A DNA stretch of 64,000 nucleotides from Harpalus rubripes (lineage: Eukaryota > Arthropoda > Insecta > Coleoptera > Carabidae). Shown piece by piece: positions 20,863-33,061 of the stretch (position 1 is its first letter; every line of letters begins with the position of its first letter). Location: NCBI GenBank assembly GCA_963082715.1, contig OY720452.1:5540953-5604952 (forward strand), written 5' to 3'. Below the pieces are notes generated by a model. It was not told the origin of the DNA, did no database searches, and saw nothing but the letters and a program-made list of their open reading frames with translations. The translations under genes and the position numbers were made by a program.

Positions 20863-23800
20863 CTACGTACAGCAAATGCCACCTACGTCACCAACTGGCA
20901 CACATGTCCCATCTGGCATACACAGAAATTTGTTTCTGGGTTTGCAGTCACATCGCTTTCGTGCCACTTCGAAAGCTTCTTCATCGGATAGGTTGTATCT
21001 CCTGGTGAAGTTATGGAAGAAGGTAGTTGCAAAATCAGATGGCTCGATTTCGACGTTCTGAAATGGAAGGGGGTGAAATGAGACGAGTTGAATGTTGAAA
21101 TTAAAACTGAATTATAGGTGGTGTGCACAAAAGTAATCAGCGCCGACAGCGGACAAAAATAACAAAATAGTTACAGGTTATGTTTTATGTCAAGATAATT
21201 ATGCAATTTCTATTTTATAAAATATTTGCAATAAATGCGAATGATAGGACGTCAAATATTATGTGATACACTGGGGATGTGGGGAATGTAATAATTCTTA
21301 CAAAATTACCGATTCAAGTATCAAATTTTACAAATTTCCTAGAAGATTATATGAGGAATAGATACTTAAGAAAATAATTTAACAACAGATATAATTCTAC
21401 TAACATGACAAATTCTTTTAGGTATACATATTTTCTCATTGTAAAAGATACTTATCGTATGAATAAAATTCTAACAATGGTCATTTTATTGCAATAATGA
21501 ATTATATAAAAACGTGTTTCTTAAGTAAATATTTGAACAATAGTATCGTTTTGTAAAATTTTCTGGATTTTCTTCATTTTCTTCTTCTTCTTTGACAAGA
21601 GTAAGGACAGTTATAGCAAAGTCGGTATTTGTGAAATTTTTAAACATTGCACAATATTTTCTACTTTTGGTAGAAACATGACATATGCACCACAAATTGT
21701 CATAATACATAAAAGACAAAACTTTATTGTCATGGTATTTTATTATGTTCGTACCGTCGTGGTACCGTAATGTAAATGCCTCGTTTTATTGACATACCGT
21801 CATTGTACCGTTATTGTACCGTCATTATACCGCTAATGTAAATCAAGCCTTATAAGGAAAATGTCAACGTCAAATGTCAAATTAGAAGTTTGTTATTAAC
21901 ATGTGACAAACTAATGCCTACGTTTATTTATCTAAATAAGAAAAATAAACGAAGGTGATGGAAAAACTGTTTTTCTATTGGCTGTGAATGACGTAATGTA
22001 TGTGCTTCTACGGCACAGGAGTGGGGGTTGTTTTTCATGACTATGTTTGGCGCCAAACTTTTAATTTAAATATTTACGAAAGTAACAACAAATTATTAGA
22101 AAAATAATTATTAATAAGAAAACTTTCATTTAAAATACTTTTTGAAAAATGTGAAACAGGCTCATTCACAATAAATGTTGACATATTTACAGTTTGCTGT
22201 ATTACCAACACCATTTGTAGTGGCCGAAATAAACCTGAACAAATTTAGACGCTGTGGCAATTGGTGGTGGGGCATCATTTAGACGTAAAGTTTGAGCGTT
22301 GTGAACTTTAGATGATTGAAATTTGGGTGTTATGGCATTCGCATGCAATGGCACGTACTCTGTCTTGATACATATCATGTACATATCACGCGGTAAAAAA
22401 GGATTAAAGTATTTACCATAAATAAATAGTACAAAGTGAGAACAATAGATAAAAATTGATTCTGTGTCGAACACAAAACATGAATTTCGCAGTAGAACAG
22501 AGGATTACGCTTAAGCCGGTTAAACGTAAACGTATTTTTCATGTACGTAATACTTATAATCTCCTGGTATTATTGCGCAAAATTCTATTACAAACAAACA
22601 TGATTTTTATTTGATTTATCTATCGATGCAACAGATACTTGTATTATTTAAAGTATAGTGATGTGACATAATTTATAGAAAATACGTATCGAATTTTTTT
22701 GTTTTATTCTGATATAGATTATCATGTTTAGTTTACTGTACGTTTTGACATTCCTGAATTTTCCGTACATATAAAAAATAATAAATAAAATGAAAAAATA
22801 TATCATCACGCCTTATTACCCATTGCTGGGTGTGCCAATCTGCTTTGTACACAGATATCGGAATGATAAAATATTTGCACCGTCTGGGCGCTTACCAGGC
22901 GTCACCTCACGGGCACTCATTGCTGGCGTGGAGAGTGCACCATAGGGGTCAATTTTGTGCCATTTAAAAATATTTGGCGTCAGTCGGGATCGAACCCGGT
23001 TCCCCAAATTCACGACATGACACTCAGGCACGCGGCCACGAGACCCCATATAAAAAATGTTTGCTATTATTTTCCAAAATTAATATCCATCGTTATTATT
23101 TAATAATACAGTGTGTTTAAAAAAATCCTAACTCCGAGTAGGCTATGAACAGAGAAACGTAAGTCTGATCATTATTCAATTCAAAAGTTAAGTTGTCAAA
23201 ATTGATCTTGAAATGTAATTTTAAGGAGAAAAGACAGTAATGAAGGATACAGTATATTGACATTCGCTGTTTTCAAATTTGTGTACATTTCTAAAATAAT
23301 AATAAATAATTCTTGAGATAACATTTTTGACAAGATCTTATGTCAAATTGACATTTAATTAAATATTTTTAAATACATATACGTTTCTTTGTTCATAGCC
23401 TACTCCGAGTTAAGAATTTTTTTGAACACACTGTAGCGCATTCTCTATATCTATTTTCAAATTATTACGCGCGTCGTAGCCAGATTGTAAAATCGTTTTA
23501 TAAAACGCGGCCAGATTGTCAAACAATCGGCGATGTTTTTTACCTTCCGTCACCTTTAGGTAAGGAAGGTATTGTGAGTTTTTAATGAATAAGCACGTTA
23601 TAGGGTCCCTAGAATACGATTTTGCTATTTTTACTTAGATGTCTGTATGTATGTATGGATGGATGGATGAATGTGTTTGAGTGTGTGTGTGTGTGTGTAT
23701 GTATGTGTGTGTGACGATTCTTTCGGATCGCATAACTTCAATACCACCTTTCCAAAAATTATAATTTTTGCGTATTCCTTTTCTTTACATCCATATGAAG

Positions 23801-23906
23801 AGCTGATTCAATTTTGGTTATAAGTGGTCGACCGGAAGTACGCTAATGTGAATATTTTAATAGTTTTTCTTGAAAAAACGCTGTTAAATATCATTTTTCA
23901 CATTTC

Positions 23907-23940
<34 letters not shown>

Positions 23941-26330
23941 CATCTACTATATGAAAAAAATTCTGATTGACAAATGTCAGTGTCAAGTGCAATTGACATA
24001 GTATGTTTGTGTTATAATTTTACTGGAAATATATAGAATATCTTACAAGAAACTTTCTGTATGGAATTTGTACAAAATACATAGAACTGACTGAAGGTAA
24101 TGTACTAGAAATATGGAATCTTTTGCAAGAAACTTTCTGTGTGGAATTTGTACAAAATACATAGAACTGACGACGGAAGGTAATTTGCTGGCCACATCAG
24201 ATTTTTTCAATCACCTATACTCTATCCGTTTTAAGTATAGAATGGTGGGAAGATAGGTGCAGTTTGATTCTGGATTTTAATTGGTTAATATCTCGACATT
24301 ATCCAATCAAACAACAAGATCAAACTGCACCCATCTTCACAACACTCTAGAGTTAAAAGGGATAGAGCATAGTCTTCTATAAAACGACGTACAGCTTACT
24401 TAGCTTACATATTTATCTAATATGTATAACAACAATAACGTTACTTAAGTCACAAAACTGGGCCCGAGTTTTTCAAGCGTGAGTTTTGTGCGTTAGGTTT
24501 AAATTATGTTAAACTGAATTTAGAGAAATTGTCCAAATATTCTTATTATTATATAAGCTGATAGTTATTTTATAAAACGTCCAGCCAATTTGTAAAACAT
24601 CACTAATCAACGAAGATTCCATAATCTGGCTGTGACATATGCACTAAAATCTGTAAATCCTTTCCAAAGTAAACAACCAGTTCAGTTAAATGCAAATAGA
24701 GTCTGTTATTAAAGCCCTAAGCCAAGAACATAATTATAAATTTGGGCGTCAAGCGACTGTTACATTAATCAGTGGGTAAAAGGTGTAACCATTAAATTTA
24801 TTTCATTGTTCACAATTTAATTGCTTGTCGAAGTATTGTATAACTCCTTCATTAAATTCATAATACTTTGTAATTTAATTAATATCTTTCATCTTTCTAC
24901 CATCGCTCTTTCCAGTATTACGTAAATCAAATTTAAAATATTTAATTATTTGTATAATTCTAATGATCAGTAGCAGTAGTGTCCAGACTTCAGAGGTTTA
25001 CGCATAGCCAAAAGATAGTATCCTGGGTGTATGATGTATTACAATAAATGAACGGACATCGAGAACTTATTGGTATTGATATACTTATGTTATGTTTAGT
25101 TAATAGAATTATAGATAATTTAGATTAAAACTAGATACTAGATCATTGACCTATTTCTATGTACAATAAATTGAAACAAAATATATGTAAATACATAAAT
25201 CTGTTCATGGTTTGGGTATATGTCTATATTAGGCTGGCCTTAAAAGGGATCAAGTCGAATTTTATCCGAGCCGCCCCCTAAAGTGGCTCCAAATAAATTT
25301 TAAAAAAATTGTGCATGCAGTGATTCCGCTGAATATTAATATTTGACCGAGCCTAAATGAACTTGATTTTTCCCCATTTAAATAACATTGAGTTTTGACA
25401 TATTTTGGAACTGTATTTTTGTCAAAGGCATAAGAGGTTTAAAAAAATCCACTCAATACTGGATTATATACTAGAGTGACTCGAGAATATGCGAACAAAA
25501 TTTAAAGATTATTAAATTTTCAGATATGCATTAATACTTTTTCTACATAATTAATGGATAAATTTATAATAGTTATTTATGCTACAAGAGATGTAGGTAC
25601 CATTTACTAATCGAGGACGATTTTGCGCCCGAGTGATAGCGATGGCGAGAGTGGTCAAATGTACCAATATCTCGTGTTACACATAAGGTTTTTCCACTCG
25701 ATGATATATTTTTTACCTGTTCATTTTCGCTGTCAGATATGTCAAGGTTGTCAAGAAATACAGTTGAATATTGATACATTAAAAAAAGAATCTAAGTATT
25801 CCATGGAAAATTTAAGAAGAAAACGCTGTCATCTGTCACGTTTGTCACGTCAACGGTAACTTTTGAAAGGAAATATTTATGAAATGAGGGCAATTTGATA
25901 GAAATTAAATTCAAAATTATTAATTATAAGAATGAATAAATATTTGACATAATATATAAAATATCTACCTGTAGGTATTTCACAAAGAGGGAGGTAAGTT
26001 CAACTGTAGGGAGGTAAGGACAATCTTTTCTTCCCGTCGCTAATAGAAACCGTTATCTTGACAGTAAAATAAACATACATCCTACAATCAATGTCCTAAT
26101 AGCCTACTTACGATATTGGGAGTGGGAAAAATTATTTATTATTTAAATCCCGGAGCCTACTCTTTAAACAAACAAAACTCCTTGGTTACACAGTTATTCA
26201 AATGTAGGTAACTGACATAAATGTCACTGTCAAAGAACTAATCATTTCAAATTAATAATAGTAATGTTTTAAAAAGAAAAAGTAAATAGAACAATATAGG
26301 AAAGAAAATCAATACAGTTTCCAGCATAAG

Positions 26331-26428
<98 letters not shown>

Positions 26429-29400
26429 TATGTATTTAGATTAATAAAAATTAACGGTTCACAAAAAAGTTAAGCTAATCCTCATTTTTGGATACTATGT
26501 TCCATTTAAGCCATTCAGCAGCTCGCATCAGCGCCAGTTTTAAGTAGCCGAAATTACATTGGGTAATTTTGTCTCTTGTCTCCAATTTCAGCCAATCAGA
26601 GAGGTCAAGACTATTCCCTATTCTCTGCAACACTGAATGGCTTAAATGGAACAAGGTATAATGAATTCTAGTTTATCACGGTATTTAAAATTTAATCTTC
26701 ATTTTATTTTCGAAAAAGGTAGTTACTTGGATTAGATTAGACTATATTTTAAGAAATAAACTGCCAAATTAGAGTAAAATTCGCTAATCCAAAAATAAGG
26801 ATTCGTTTAATATTTTTTGTGACTCGGGCTGTAAATGGCGGGAGGTATTGTGTTGGCCACACCAGATTTTTATTTATTTATTTGAAGCCACTTTGGGGGG
26901 CGGCCCACTTAAAATTTGACTTGACCCCTTTTTAAGGTCCACCCTAATGTCTATGAATATATTTCATAATCATAAATTCATATACACATAAATTTGTCGA
27001 GGCTCATAGGGCCGAAGAAAATAAACCATGTGTGTGATAAAAAGAAAATCGAAACGAAGGGAATACTTATTTTATAGTTTATGTTTACATATCTGTCAGT
27101 TAGAAGTTATTGTAAAGAACACTCAAAATTATACGTTATCAGAATTATTTAGTTCATTCTTCTTGCATAGATTTTTGTCACTTTACTTACAAATTTACTA
27201 TTGTATATCGTACACAGAGATCTGTATAAATCGAACACCTGTCCAAATTATCTTACATGTTCAATAATATTCATAAGGTTGGCAATACTATATTTGCATG
27301 AAATCGTCCGTATAATGGATTATTCCTTTAGTGACGATTTCTTTTAATGACGATTTTCATACATTTTAGTGACGATGACAAAAGTATCAATAACGTATTA
27401 AAGTAGTATGTATTTTGATTTGTCCTTTTAATTGTTTATAATTTAACACCGAACTATTTTCGAATTACACTAAGTTAATCCCCAATCCACTTTTCATTGT
27501 TTTAACAGTATATTATTAGAGTAAACTGTTGTATAATTAATAAACGCTTACATAATGTAATAACAGTGTATACGTACACCGTGTACTTGTAAGGATGCTT
27601 ATACACTGCATAGTTTTTGTTTTGTTTACCGGAAAGTTCGGTAAATTTCACTGCAGTTAATTTATTACTGAACTAAATGTTTCCTATATTCAAGATGCTG
27701 CAAATTTTCGCCTTATTCTTGTAATAAACAACTTCCAGGAAAACTAAAGGCTTTATGTTTTGAACAGGAATATTTATAAAAAGTTATAACACTTTCTTTT
27801 CGTTTAACACGGTCATTTTGTCCGTTTTTATACGTTCCCATAATATTACGAAAAAAAAAATAATAGAGTAACATCATTTTTACACTATTATTCACGAAAG
27901 ATGACTATTCAAGGTCATTCTTTCGAAGAAAGAATACACATCACTTTACAGCAGTAGCTTAGCAACATTTTTTATTAGAAAAAGAAAGATTATTTGACTC
28001 ATGTAGTGTGACAGATATACGTAAACAGTGGCATTACTTTCTAACACACTATAAATAATAATGACATATGTCGTAGAATTACAGATACCTAATTATCACC
28101 TACACTGCCCTCTGTGCTAATATTTACCCAGTGGCGTTGACGTTTAAATCAAATTATTATTCCTTGATTTATAAGTTAAGTCTATGTTTTTGTATTTTGC
28201 AAAAACATAAGTGAAGAACATAAATCTTTCAGAAAGGCATTATTTAGAAAGAAACATAATTTCCAAATGAATTACTCTTATTTTTTCAGTTAAAATGTGT
28301 CCATAAATATTTCATGTTGCACGCCTATACATACGAAATGTAGTCAAATTATCTGCAAGTAATATTATATCAGATGGCTCTCAAATAACCTTGAATAGTC
28401 ATCTTTCGTGAATAATAGTTTACCTCCCGTCTTACCGTAGGTAAGGGAGGTAATGTAGTATCATTCACAACAAAAAAGTTAACGTAGCGGTAGAATTAGT
28501 GGCAGTGGTAGTGGCCTGGGTAAAAGATTGAATGCGTTATAGCAAATGTATTCGTTCACATCCAAAAATTAAGAAAATTAGTAGTAACGCAGTGGCAATG
28601 GCAGCGGTAGGAGTTTGCAAACTCCAAACTTCTACATTACCGCTACCGCTTAATTTTTTTGACGGTTTTGACGTTTATTGACATCTGATTTCATCATATA
28701 AAATGAGCAATAGAAAAAGGATCATTTTGTGGTGTGCCTCAGATGTTGCGCTATATAAACAAACAGACTTATTAATAAACTTTGCACAATTAAAAGTGAA
28801 CACGTAACTTTCCATTTTCGCTTATTTCAAAAGCAATTTGTGCCTACGCATTTTCTTTTTTTGAAATAATTTTAAATTCCCTTAATCTCTTCGCCTCTCA
28901 CACAATGGAGAGCTTGTGGATAAGTGTAATTAATAAGTCATCATCTATGTCATTTGCTTTTTGCGCAAAAATAAAATGACAGCTATAACTGTCAACCTTG
29001 CACCCTAGTAATTTATAATAAAAAATTCCTAGATAATTTCAATAATTTTTCATTGTGAACGGAAATAATTTTTACTCTAAATTTCTTACGCTACCGATGC
29101 CACTAATTCTTACACTACCGTTAATTTTTTTATTCTGAATGGGCCTTAATCGTGCCAAAAATTCGATGGTGAGTTTTCAGTAAATAAGCACGAATTAGGG
29201 TCCCCACAACACGTTTTTACTATTTTTACGATGATGTCTGTGTGTGTGTGTGTGTGTGTGTGTGACGATTTTTTCGTCCACGATAACTCTTATAACAAAC
29301 TTCCAAATATATCTATTTTCCGTATTTAAGCTTCCTGCATTCATATAACGAGTTGATTAGATCTTGGGTAAAATTGGATAAATGGAAGTAATACTTTACT

Positions 29401-32265
29401 TGAAGTCCATAACAGTTTTTAATGAAAAACTATATTAAAATATAATACAAAACGTTTCAATTTTAGTATTTAAGACTTTTATGTCATGGGAAATAACGTA
29501 TTACATTTTGGCTAAAATTAATCAACCAGAAGTGATACTTTACTTGAAGCTCTGAACAGATTCTCCTGAAAAATATATTATGATATATTCCAAAACTTGT
29601 CAAATTTAGTATTTACGACTTTTATATGAAGCGGAACAACATATTAGATTTTGGCTAAAATTGATAAACCGGAAGTGATACTTTATTTGAAGCTCTGAAC
29701 AAATTTTCGTGAAAAATAAATTGATACAATTCAAAACTTTTCATATTTGGTATTTAAGACTTTTATATTAAGGAGAACGACATATTAGATGTTTTCTAAA
29801 ATTGATAAACCGGAAGTACTACTTTACAGGAAGCTATAAACAGATTTTCTTGAAAAAATATATTAAAACATGATCCAAAACTTCTCAAATTTGGTATTTA
29901 AAACTCGTGTATAATTTGAAACAACATTAAATTTTGACTATACCTGTATGATAAACCGGAAGTGGTATTTAAAACGTAATAAAATATAATCCAAAATTTG
30001 GTATTACAGACTTTTCTATTTATTGGAACAACAAATTAGATTTTGTTTACAAACGATCAACCGGAAATGATACTTTACATAAGCTCATTGCTGTTTCAAA
30101 CATGGAATTGACGGGAGGTCATGTGTTGGCCACATCAGATTTTTTCATTTTTTTAATGGAAAATATTATTCTTTACTTAGTAATTTTGATAATTAAAAAT
30201 AAAACAAACAATCACAATCAACAAAAGATAAAAGATGAGCTGATGAAGATATTCCTGTTTATTTATATAAAAAATAGTTAAATACCTCAAATTTTTCCAC
30301 TAGTGCTTCTGGAATGAATAGATCTCTGGGAAAATTTACTGGGAACATAGCCGTATCCAATGGAGAGGATTGGGCATAGCCTTTCACCAAGAAATACCTC
30401 AAAAAATATGTTTTATCTAGAACAAAACAATTGTTGCATTATTTGCGTACAATAAAAAATTAATGTTGCAACTGTGTATAGTTCATTTCACGTTAGAAAA
30501 TAGCGTTGGTTTAGTTAGAGAAATAAATTCTGATTGGTCAGAATGCACAGCTAGTTCACACAAGCAAAAAAAATATTAGCCGTCAATTGTCAGTATCAAA
30601 TAAAATCGACAGAATTGGTATTTAACTTCGATAGGGGAGACCGGTGTCAATTGTAACAGGTGTCAAATGTAACAAGGATAGGTAACAGGGCCATTTTTTC
30701 GAAGTAGATTAAAATGCGCTTGCAGAGTGAAGCAGAAAGAGTCCTAGCTCTTTGGTATTTAGTGTAAGTACATACGCGCAAATACGGCGTCTGTTTCTGA
30801 CGAATGTCTATAAATCGACAAAAAAGTAAATACAGGTAGTGACACACATTGTTTCTAAAACACTATAAGTACTCTGCTCGGAAATATTTCAAGTTAAGGA
30901 TCAGTTTGTGAGTTATATCTGCTTTTATTTTTCATGAAAAAACATTTCGAATTATTACCTAATAAATACAAAAAGCAAATAATATCTTTATAAGTGAAGC
31001 GGTGTCAGTTGTAACACATGCCACGGTGTCGATTGTAACGTGTTTAATAATTAAGTACAGTATTGATCATGATAAAAATTATAAGAAAAAACCACTGCTA
31101 TCGAAAACATAAAAGAAGAAGAGCAAAAAAACGAAAAACACTTTTGAAAGTAACAGTCGCAAATTACTCTTCAGACGGCTCCGATGAGGAAACTCTCTGA
31201 TATGTATTGGACAATATTTTTTGAGCACCGGAGATTGGTTGCAGTGGCGAAAATGTAAATTGTACGAAAAAAGACCTATTTTATGTTTACCTAAACTGCA
31301 ATTTCGTTAGCGACTAAAGGCATTGATCAAAATGATCTATATCACCAACACAATATATATTTTGTTTGCTTTAAGTTGAGTCATCTGAATTTTGTTTTTT
31401 CTGAGGTAAATAAATGTTTATTTTTTTAATAATTTCTTCTTTTATCTGTTATTTTATCTTATTTCATCATTGTTAAAATTTGTTACAATTGACACTGGCC
31501 CTGTTACTATTGACATCAGTTAGGTGTCAATTGTAACATTCGTAATGCCGGACTAAAAATCCTTATAATTTTATATTTGCCACGTTTTCAAAAGTTTAAA
31601 ATTCAAAACATTATTCACTAAGGTGGGTAGGTTCTTATATAGGTAATTTCAAAAATTCTAAATGTAACGTTAACTCGTGAAAAATAAAAATTTAAATTTT
31701 GTAACAATTGACACCGGTCTCCCCTACAAGTATTGAAATATGCCATGCAATTCTAAACGCGTTGTAGACCTGTAGACTAAACTTTCTCCAACAAGATTTT
31801 AGAAATTATCCAAAAAAAAATTGCAGAGAATAATTTTATTTAGTTAATTTTATGTAATATATTATTATTTAGCTAAACTTACTGCTCTAAACATCTCCAA
31901 AAAATCTGTAAAAGTTAATAGAAAACTTCAAAACTGTTCAAAACATCAAACGCGAATTCAAAAATATATAAATATAAAACAAAGAGACGTAACCATAGCA
32001 ACCCATCCAAGGTATACTTATTCAAATCAACAAAATTTACATTGGTAACTATGAATGTCAAATGTCATCTTCAGCTTAATTAAGATCTTAAAAATAGAGG
32101 TTGGAATTATTTTCTACCATAACAAAAAAAAAAAATTGTGTTAATCTGTCAAAAAATCTACATACCGTCTTCATCTAAACTCTTGTAGATATATTTAGCA
32201 TCAAGAGCAAAACAACTGAAAAAACAAGCGAATAAAATCGCCTGGCACAACACTTTACGAACCAT
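20863..32265 (-). CDS. Secreted Cys-containing protein, 3 exons (unrecognised family)
   Basis: Assembled on the minus strand from exons 32265-32166, 30416-30286 and 21057-20863, giving 426 nt and 141 aa. The donors are GTATGT and GTATTT, the acceptors GTTCTAG and TTTCAG, and the phases agree (1, then 0). Exon 1 encodes a signal peptide (MVRKVLCQAILFACFFSCFA). Exon 2 has YFLRYFLVKGYAQ and FPRDLFIPEALVEKFE. Exon 3 has RRYNLSDEEAFEVARKRC and six cysteines in the pattern CxCx7Cx5Cx9CC near the end, closing with a stop at 20863-20865. An AATAAA signal lies 44 bp downstream (complement of 20814-20819). I do not recognise the family and assign no function; disulphide-bonded extracellular protein is inferred. 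A small extra exon in the 9.2-kb intron 2 cannot be excluded. Intron 1 carries T1 copy 2; intron 2 is almost all repeats. Confidence 0.72.
21749..21845. repeat. Short ACCGTNATTGT tandem units
   Basis: Repeats of TACCGTCATTGTACCGTTAT type, about six units of 12 bp with gaps. Confidence 0.6.
22163..22390 (+). repeat. Repeat R2, copy 2
   Basis: It matches 4436-4650 from ATAAATGTTGACATATTTAC through GGCACGTACTC, and keeps the AATTTAGACGCTGTGGCA unit type. Confidence 0.6.
22798..23048 (-). mobile_element. SINE-1, full-length tRNA-derived copy
   Basis: On the minus strand the head GGGGTCTCGTGGCCGCGTGC resembles an A box. GGTTCGATCCC (22986-22996) is a perfect pol III B box. The body carries GCACTCTCCACGCCAGCAAT and GTGAGGTGACGCCTGGTAAG, and an A/T-rich tail ends the copy. 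Other copies: 7315, 11398, 32862. The frame at 22816-23049 is an artefact. Confidence 0.88.
23109..23433. mobile_element. TA-flanked TIR element, uninterrupted copy
   Basis: CAGTGTGTTTAAAAAAATCC and the inverted GAATTTTTTTGAACACACTG are flanked by TA. 325 bp, non-coding. It provides the uninterrupted sequence for the copy at 4883-5937. Confidence 0.85.
23535..24207 (+). mobile_element. T-hairpin element, copy E
   Basis: 5' TTTTTACCTTCCGTCACCTT, 3' GACGGAAGGTAATTTGCTGG plus CCACATCAGATTTTTT. It has TG/TATG repeats at 23641-23715 and an (AAT)n run at 23907-23938. Confidence 0.85.
24218..24369. mobile_element. TA-flanked MITE T2, 152 bp
   Basis: TACTCTATCCGTTTTAAGTATAG and CTCTAGAGTTAAAAGGGATAGAGCA form inverted ends with TA on both sides; the longer relative is at 35966-37239. 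Confidence 0.75.
24400..25227. other. Intronic AT-rich DNA, no feature seen
   Basis: Within intron 2 of the secreted Cys-protein gene. No repeat ends or exons were recognised. Confidence 0.4.
26334..26426. repeat. (AT)n microsatellite, ~93 bp
   Basis: Pure TATATA repeat following GCATAAGTAAA; the related element at 56122 has only AAGTAGGTATG here. Confidence 0.95.
26492..26659. mobile_element. 168-bp MITE with ~27-bp inverted ends
   Basis: ATACTATGTTCCATTTAAGC and the inverted GCTTAAATGGAACAAGGTAT. The sequence is absent at the matching point of 56740-56760, which shows it is an insertion. Confidence 0.8.
26950..27884. other. Intronic AT-rich DNA
   Basis: No gene or clear transposon ends. 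Three TTTAGTGACGATT-like units occur at about 27335-27380. Confidence 0.4.
27885..28418. mobile_element. MITE family M1, copy 2
   Basis: Same CTATTATTCACGAAAGATGA ends as 1567-2114; 534 bp. A T-hairpin element begins directly after its right end. Confidence 0.85.
28421..30146 (+). mobile_element. T-hairpin element, copy F (second subfamily)
   Basis: 5' TTTACCTCCCGTCTTACCGT with hairpin ACCTCCC/GGGAGGT; 3' GACGGGAGGTCATGTGTTGG plus CCACATCAGATTTTTT. The interior has a short (TG)n at 29238 and about five ~120-bp tandem units, each with an AACCGGAAGTGAT motif. Interrupted at 28455-29150. Confidence 0.8.
28455..29150. repeat. TIR element inside copy F
   Basis: AAGTTAACGTAGCGGTAGAA and GAATTAGTGGCAGTGGTAG on the left are inverted as GCCACTAATTCTTACACTAC and CGTTAATTTTTTTATTCTGA on the right. 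Non-coding. Confidence 0.65.
30634..31724 (+). mobile_element. TA-flanked DNA element T1, copy 2
   Basis: GGGGAGACCGGTGTCAATTG and CAATTGACACCGGTCTCCCC are flanked by TA on both sides. It is collinear with 18352-19468. The short frame near its middle carries a +1 and a -1 indel but keeps the YSSDGSDEETL end. It lies in intron 1 of the secreted Cys-protein gene. Confidence 0.85.
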
Positions 32266-32861
32266 TGTTGCTTTGAGAACAAATAAATTCGAAATAGAAG
32301 TAATATATAGCATTGTTTTTTATCATTTAATCCCGTTTAAGTCAATTCTAGATAGTTACAGTCAGTAGATATATTGATTTTGGCCTTTGGCTAGAAGATT
32401 TACAAGTTATCATTTCACGTCACTAATATCGGATTTGTAAGAATAAAAATTAGATATAATCTCAAATGGATTAAATAGTTAGCGAGGTCTTATAAAAATA
32501 ATAAGGAATTTTGTTGATATAAATAAGTATGCACCGAAATGCACTGTAAACTTGTATACAAAAATACGATCCTTCACTAATTTTTTTTATGAAACTTCTA
32601 AATTTATAGTTTTCTTTAGTTCAAAAAGTGTAAATGGTTATCATTTTTTATTATTCTATGACATGAATTATTTAATTTTTATTTAATCTTTTAAGTACGA
32701 CATTATACTACTTAATACCAGATTTAAATTTGTTTAATTTTCATTTGAAGATAAAATATAAATATTATTTTAAACAATGCACTATTTGTCCAAAACAAAT
32801 ATTAAATATTTGATATTTATTTAGTTGTAATAATTGTGTATAAATAAAATAAATAAATATA
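32266..32861. other. Upstream region of the secreted Cys-protein gene
   Basis: AT-rich. On the minus strand a CTATATATTA TATA-like motif lies about 45 bp before the start codon (complement of ~32302-32311). No other gene seen. Confidence 0.4.
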
Positions 32862-33056
32862 TCATCACGGCATATTACCCATTGCTGGGTGTGCCAATCT
32901 GCTTTGTACGCAAATTTCGGGCACTCATTGCTGGCGTGGAGACTACAACACAGGGGTCAATTTTGTGCCATTTAAAATTCGAAATATTTGGCGTCGGTTG
33001 GGATCGAACCCGATGTCCCAGATTCGCGACCTGACACTCAGGCACGCGGCCACGTA
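32862..33056 (-). mobile_element. SINE-1, internally deleted copy
   Basis: It has the tRNA-like head (minus-strand GGGTTCGATCCC at ~33002) and the body ends of SINE-1 but lacks the middle block with GTGACGCCTGG. It abuts the palindrome at 33062. Confidence 0.8.
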
Positions 33057-33061
33057 TTTGT

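Larger units (their letters stand above)
25490..26868 (+). mobile_element. T-hairpin element, 5'-truncated copy H2
   Basis: It aligns with 56455-57097: AAAGATTATTAAATTTTC, GTTTCCAGCATAAGTAAAT, then GCGGGAGGTATTGTGTTGG plus CCACACCAGATTTTTA. It holds insertions at about 25585-26210, an AT microsatellite and the MITE at 26492-26659. It lacks SINE-2, so it is the empty site for 56793-56942. Confidence 0.75.
25228..26947. mobile_element. Long-TIR element T3, copy 1 (heavily invaded)
   Basis: Left end ATTAGGCTGGCCTTAAAAGG with GTCGAATTTTATCCGAGCCG; right end CACCCTAAT preceded by inverted GACTTGACCCC and GCCACTTTGGGGGGCGG. The second copy is at 44703-46629. Its interior is mostly a T-hairpin copy with further insertions. 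Confidence 0.7.

Noticed and set aside
21486..21719. 77-aa minus-strand frame as an extra exon of the secreted Cys-protein gene
   Set aside because: The three chosen exons already join in phase, and this frame has no matching splice sites or recognisable domain.
22816..23049. 77-aa minus-strand protein
   Set aside because: It lies exactly on the SINE-1 copy.
25582..25859. Ser-rich short frames on both strands
   Set aside because: They fall in an insertion within a T-hairpin copy and have no family resemblance.
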